Source: Treponema sp. UBA4328 (GTDB lineage: Bacteria; Spirochaetota; Spirochaetia; Treponematales; Treponemataceae). From it: DNA of 9,066 nucleotides. The notes under the pieces are model-generated. The model was not told where the DNA came from. It worked only from the letters and a program-made list of their open reading frames with translations, and made no database searches. The stretch is from positions 1 through 9,066 of the forward strand of contig DGTU01000096.1 in assembly GCA_002394465.1 (NCBI GenBank). The letters are read 5' to 3'. Shown here one piece after another: positions 6,214 to 9,066 of this stretch. Each line of letters begins with the position of its first letter. The first letter of the stretch is position 1. The translations under genes were made by a program, and so were the position numbers.

Positions 6214-7491
6214 GTTAAACTGTTTCTCCCAGTCGCTGATTCTTTCTGACATTGACTTAAGTTTTTCGGTAAGATCCGTATTCGTTGCATCCCTGAGATA
6301 CGGGATGATTACCCTTTCCCTGAGGCTCTGCCATCTCGGTGGAAATGTTGAATACGGCGGTCTGATTGACTTAACTTCCGGGGTGTGTCCGAGAAGATTG
6401 TTGTAATAAATCGGGAAAACGTGTTCATTTACCGATGCAATTGAAGAAAATCCTGATGCAATTCCAAAGGTCTGTTTGTCGAGATGCATTTTCTGAGTGC
6501 GTTCAAGAAGCGTTTTCTGTGTTTCTTCGCTGATGAGCCATGAAATGAATTCCTGGGCTCCCTCTATGTTAGTACATCCCCTGAGAATACCGGCCATGAC
6601 GATTGAGTCTTCTGCAATAATTGATTTTCCGTCTGAAAGCCATTTGTAGCCGATGTCTTCAAAGTAGAAGGACGGAATCGTAAAGAAAGAAGAGGTTTCA
6701 GTGTATGCAAAGAGGCTGCGTCCGAAGGAAATCTGCCTGTAGTCCGGAGTGTAGAGGTATTTGAATTCAAAATCTTTTTCTGCTTTTGTAGAAGTGTTTT
6801 TTCCGGAGGTCCATTCCCTGATGTAGCTGACGGTTGAATCAAGGTTTTTCTCGTTCCAGGTGAAGGAAGTGCCTTTTTCCTGAAACTGTGAGTCATTCAT
6901 TTTTGCAAGTGCGTATATGAAATCCGTGTTCCAGGAAGGACCGAAGCCCATATTTGTGTAGATGTCATGAGAATTCCTGGCATTGAAAGATGCTGCCGTG
7001 TCACGGATTTTATCTGCCGTAAAAAGAATGTTGTCATCGAGAAGGGATTTCTTTGCGGCAGGATAGATTATCATCGGCAGGTTAAAGCTTACCGGAAGAA
7101 GATAATGAATGTTGTTTTTTGAACCGTAAGCCAGAAGTGAAGGGTAAAGCGAGGCCGGATTTATCTGGTTTGAATTAAAGATGCTGTCGGCCGGAGCAAA
7201 ATATTTGTCCATATTCGAGTTCTTGAGGAAGGAACCGACGGCAATATCAGGCGGAAGTTCATCCCGTTCAGGAGGAATCGACTGTGCAAGACGGTCTTTA
7301 TAAATGACGATTACTTTTGTGTTCCGGCTGTTTGCATTGAAAACTTCAGCGTATGAAACGATTTCAGCGCGGTCAGTCCAGACCGTAATTTCATTGTCCT
7401 GTTCTGAACTGCAGCCGGCCAGTATTGTGAGCAGCGGTAAAAATACAAATAACTTTAAACTAAGCCTTGTAAAGTTCATCAGCACATTCAT
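6211..7491 (-). CDS. Extracellular solute-binding lipoprotein (ABC transporter type, sugar-binding-like)
   Basis: This 426-residue protein begins with a lipoprotein signal: a basic N-terminus, a hydrophobic core and the lipobox LAGC, with the lipidated cysteine at residue 27. It should be anchored outside the cytoplasmic membrane. The mature part has the plan of family 1 binding proteins: ITVWTDRAE near 34-42, PDIAVGSFL near 80-88, a hinge region, an AEDSIVMAGILRG segment, and EGAQEFISWLISEETQKTLLE near the C-terminal third, the typical late helix of sugar-binding proteins. The ligand is not predictable. No permease or ATPase gene lies nearby, so it is an orphan here. Its start lies inside the 3' end of the aminotransferase gene (32-base overlap, or 20 if the internal ATG at 7479 is used), with no Shine-Dalgarno, which suggests translational coupling. 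Confidence 0.9.
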   Translation of the reverse strand: MNVLMNFTRLSLKLFVFLPLLTILAGCSSEQDNEITVWTDRAEIVSYAEVFNANSRNTKVIVIYKDRLAQSIPPERDELPPDIAVGSFLKNSNMDKYFAPADSIFNSNQINPASLYPSLLAYGSKNNIHYLLPVSFNLPMIIYPAAKKSLLDDNILFTADKIRDTAASFNARNSHDIYTNMGFGPSWNTDFIYALAKMNDSQFQEKGTSFTWNEKNLDSTVSYIREWTSGKNTSTKAEKDFEFKYLYTPDYRQISFGRSLFAYTETSSFFTIPSFYFEDIGYKWLSDGKSIIAEDSIVMAGILRGCTNIEGAQEFISWLISEETQKTLLERTQKMHLDKQTFGIASGFSSIASVNEHVFPIYYNNLLGHTPEVKSIRPPYSTFPPRWQSLRERVIIPYLRDATNTDLTEKLKSMSERISDWEKQFN

Positions 7492-8755
7492 AAATAGCCG
7501 AATATACTTCCTGTATTTTTTCTTTATCTACTGAACTGAATGCAACGCGCAGTGTTTTTGCATCGATGCTGATTGTACCGATTCCACGTTCATTCAGAAG
7601 TTTTTTGCGCAGATCCTCAGCGTTAATTTTTGTGAGGGTAAAACTCATGAAATATCCTGAGTTGAACGGAAGCGCCCTGACTGCGTTTGAAGTATGTGTC
7701 TTTACAAAATCGCGGACTGCCTTGTATCTTGCTTCAAGGATATCCCTGAATTCTTTTTTCTGCCTGTCGATATCTTTGTCTTCGAATGCCCTGAGTATGA
7801 GGTTCTGTGAAGGGGTTGAAGAGCATGAAACTGATGAACGGATAAGGCCCATGAGTTTTTTGACGAGGGCTTCGTAATGAGCATCTGTCATTCCCTTTCC
7901 GGCGAACGTAATGAAACCGGTTCTGAATCCCCATGCAAAGTCTTCTTTTGTCGGTCCGTCGATTTTTACTGCGAGGACGTTTTCATGAAGGTCTGCAAAT
8001 TCTGCAAAGAGCGACTGCGGATAAATATCATCTTCGTAGTTGAGTCCGAAATATGCGTCGTCATCCCAGACAATGATTTTTGTTCCCTTTTCTGCCTGTG
8101 CACGAACGATTGAAATGACTTCTTTTGCTTCTGCATTTGTGAGGCTGTAACCGCTCGGATTCTGCGGAAAGTTAAGGAGTACGCGTACTGAGCCTGATTC
8201 AGCCTCTTTTTCAAGTGCTTTTTTGAAGGCATCGATATTGAAGCCGTTTTCACTGAACATTTCAAACTGATGGAGTTCAGCACCGCGGCGGGTTTCTATG
8301 ACGAGTGCGTAATTGTCCCATGAAGGATTTGCAGCAAGAAGAGGATGTTTTTCATCTACAAAGAGGTCTGCAAGATACGAAATTCCTGCAGTGAGACCCG
8401 GAACGACAACAGGAAGCGAAAAATTTTTGCCCTTGAGCGAAGGGTTCTTTTCAACTAATTTTGCCTTCCACAGTTCACGGAGATCCGGAAGTCCTGCCGT
8501 AGGTGCGTAGGAAACAAGTTCTGCAGCTGAGAGTTCAGGAGCAAATTTGTGTACGGCTTCAAGAATGGCCGGTTTACCGTTTATGATGGTTGTTCCGATT
8601 GTTGCATTTGCTGTTTTGCCCAGTTTTTTTGCTTCTCCGCCCTGAGAGATGATTCCGCGCGGAAAGAAGATTCTTTTACCTAAATCTGAAAGAAGGCTGC
8701 CTGCAACCGAGCCTGAAAGAGTATCGTTCAATTCTTGTGCTAAAGGGTTTATCAT
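7460..8755 (-). CDS. PLP-dependent class I/II aminotransferase
   Basis: This 431-residue cytoplasmic enzyme has the fold type I aminotransferase pattern and should transfer an amino group between an amino acid and a 2-oxoacid. Visible landmarks are YAPTAGLPDLRELW (83-96), the PLP-contacting NFPQNPSG with N199, DDDAYFGL with D232 and Y235, the likely Schiff-base lysine K270 in GPTKEDF, the phosphate-binding arginine candidate R278 in WGFRTGF, and a carboxylate-binding arginine candidate R403 in LRVAFSS. The length of 431 is slightly above the common 390-420. The substrate is uncertain; aromatic, aspartate or alanine-type activity all fit, so no gene symbol is given. The ATG sits 8 bases behind a -10 box with no room for a Shine-Dalgarno. 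It heads a leftward block with the binding lipoprotein, whose start it overlaps, and it diverges from moxR. Confidence 0.93.
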   Translation of the reverse strand: MINPLAQELNDTLSGSVAGSLLSDLGKRIFFPRGIISQGGEAKKLGKTANATIGTTIINGKPAILEAVHKFAPELSAAELVSYAPTAGLPDLRELWKAKLVEKNPSLKGKNFSLPVVVPGLTAGISYLADLFVDEKHPLLAANPSWDNYALVIETRRGAELHQFEMFSENGFNIDAFKKALEKEAESGSVRVLLNFPQNPSGYSLTNAEAKEVISIVRAQAEKGTKIIVWDDDAYFGLNYEDDIYPQSLFAEFADLHENVLAVKIDGPTKEDFAWGFRTGFITFAGKGMTDAHYEALVKKLMGLIRSSVSCSSTPSQNLILRAFEDKDIDRQKKEFRDILEARYKAVRDFVKTHTSNAVRALPFNSGYFMSFTLTKINAEDLRKKLLNERGIGTISIDAKTLRVAFSSVDKEKIQEVYSAIYECADELYKA

Positions 8756-8763
8756 GGTAGATT

Positions 8764-8792
8764 ATAATATCGATTAATAATGGGTAGGTCAA
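8764..8792 (-). promoter_or_regulatory. Probable strong promoter of the aminotransferase gene, leaderless
   Basis: On the minus strand TTGACC (8792-8787, 5 of 6) and TATTAT (8769-8764, 5 of 6) are exactly 17 bases apart, the best sigma-70-type match in the window. Only 8 bases separate the -10 from the ATG at 8755, so initiation would fall at or within a couple of bases of the start codon. An alternative -10 (TATAAT, shifted three bases downstream) would leave 5 bases. It overlaps the moxR promoter on the other strand. Confidence 0.6.
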
Positions 8793-8802
8793 TTCTTATA
8801 TT
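8774..8802 (+). promoter_or_regulatory. Probable promoter of the moxR-type gene
   Basis: TTAATA (8774-8779, 4 of 6) and TATATT (8797-8802, 5 of 6) are 17 bases apart. Initiation near 8809 would give a leader of about 23 bases to the ATG at 8832. The hexamers interleave with those of the divergent aminotransferase promoter, so two polymerases could not bind at once. Confidence 0.5.
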
Positions 8803-8815
8803 AAGCCCGTTATTA
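8775..8815. repeat. Inverted repeat spanning the divergent aminotransferase/moxR promoters, operator candidate
   Basis: TAATAATGGG (8775-8784) and CCCGTTATTA (8806-8815) are complementary at 9 of 10 positions, the tenth being a G-T pair, with 21 bases between them. The left arm covers most of the moxR -35 and lies in the aminotransferase promoter spacer; the right arm covers the expected moxR transcription start. This is the usual arrangement of a two-site operator for a dimeric or tetrameric repressor, but the arms are AT-rich and no regulator gene is visible nearby. Confidence 0.4.
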
Positions 8816-8831
8816 CATGCGGGTGGGGAAA

Positions 8832-9066
8832 ATGAAAAACGATACAGACTCAGTTGAATTCACTGAATGCAGGGAAATAATTGAAGCCTGCCGGAAAGAG
8901 GCTGCCAGAAGAATTGTCGGACAGACTGAAGTAATTGACGGAATCCTTATGGCACTGATCTGCGGAGGACATGTTCTTCTCGAAGGTGTTCCGGGCCTGG
9001 CAAAAACCCTTGCAGTAAAGACCTTTGCAGAAATTTCAGGACTTGATTTTAAGCGCATTCAGTTTA
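8832..9066 (+). CDS. MoxR-family AAA+ ATPase, N-terminal part (3' end outside window)
   Basis: The frame is open from the ATG to the right edge, giving 78 codons. The sequence shows the MoxR start: a short helical N-terminus, IVGQTEVIDGILMALICGG (28-46), then HVLLEGVPGLAKT with the Walker A motif GVPGLAKT at 52-59, followed by FKRIQF where the family has a conserved R-Q-F segment. MoxR ATPases act as cytoplasmic chaperone-like partners of von Willebrand A domain proteins, usually encoded just downstream with a DUF58 protein; that area is outside the window. An in-frame ATG at 8817 would add five residues (MRVGK). The ATG at 8832 is preferred because GGTGG (8822-8826) lies 5 bases before it as a Shine-Dalgarno. 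The gene diverges from the aminotransferase gene. Confidence 0.92.
   Translation, partial: MKNDTDSVEFTECREIIEACRKEAARRIVGQTEVIDGILMALICGGHVLLEGVPGLAKTLAVKTFAEISGLDFKRIQF

Noticed and set aside
1..9066. CRISPR array, defence island, prophage or insertion sequence
   Set aside because: I saw no regularly spaced direct repeats, no cas, restriction, toxin, integrase or transposase sequence, and the gene content looks like ordinary chromosomal genes.

Overview
The window looks like chromosomal DNA of a host-associated, fermentative spirochaete, most likely a Treponema. This rests on the gene families and protein style (fermentative AdhE, PAS/GGDEF/EAL protein, DAACS- and ArsB/NhaD-like carriers, an orphan lipoprotein binding protein, MoxR), moderate GC content and very tight gene packing. 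The genus is inference; no rRNA or species marker is present. I see no tRNA, rRNA, IS element, CRISPR array, phage gene or plasmid gene.

Layout from left to right. (1) The C-terminal alcohol dehydrogenase half of AdhE (+ strand, start outside the window). (2) A 133-base gap with a nested palindromic repeat of about 82 bases and the promoter of the next gene. (3) A cytoplasmic PAS-GGDEF-EAL protein (+), probably a c-di-GMP phosphodiesterase. (4) Converging on it, a divergent DAACS-family symporter (-). (5) Diverging from that, an ArsB/NhaD/SLC13-type permease (+); the two carriers share a 99-base gap with two near-identical extended -10 promoters. (6) Converging on the permease, a leftward block: class I/II aminotransferase, then a solute-binding lipoprotein whose start lies inside the aminotransferase gene, then an unrecognised 128-residue protein with its own Shine-Dalgarno sequence and a likely promoter. 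(7) Diverging from the aminotransferase, the first 78 or so codons of a MoxR-type AAA+ ATPase (+), which runs off the right edge.

The genes do not form one obvious pathway. AdhE regenerates NAD+ during fermentation, the EAL protein adjusts c-di-GMP, two carriers move unidentified solutes, and the aminotransferase and binding protein look translationally coupled. The most interesting features are architectural. Both convergent junctions have interlocked stop codons (four shared bases). Three start codons lie only 8-9 bases behind a -10 box, which suggests leaderless mRNAs. The aminotransferase/moxR promoters overlap and are spanned by an inverted repeat that could be an operator. A palindromic intergenic repeat follows adhE. 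I found no convincing undescribed multi-gene system; the best candidates for novelty are the small unknown protein, the DAACS homologue that lacks the usual ion and substrate residues, and the palindromic repeat.
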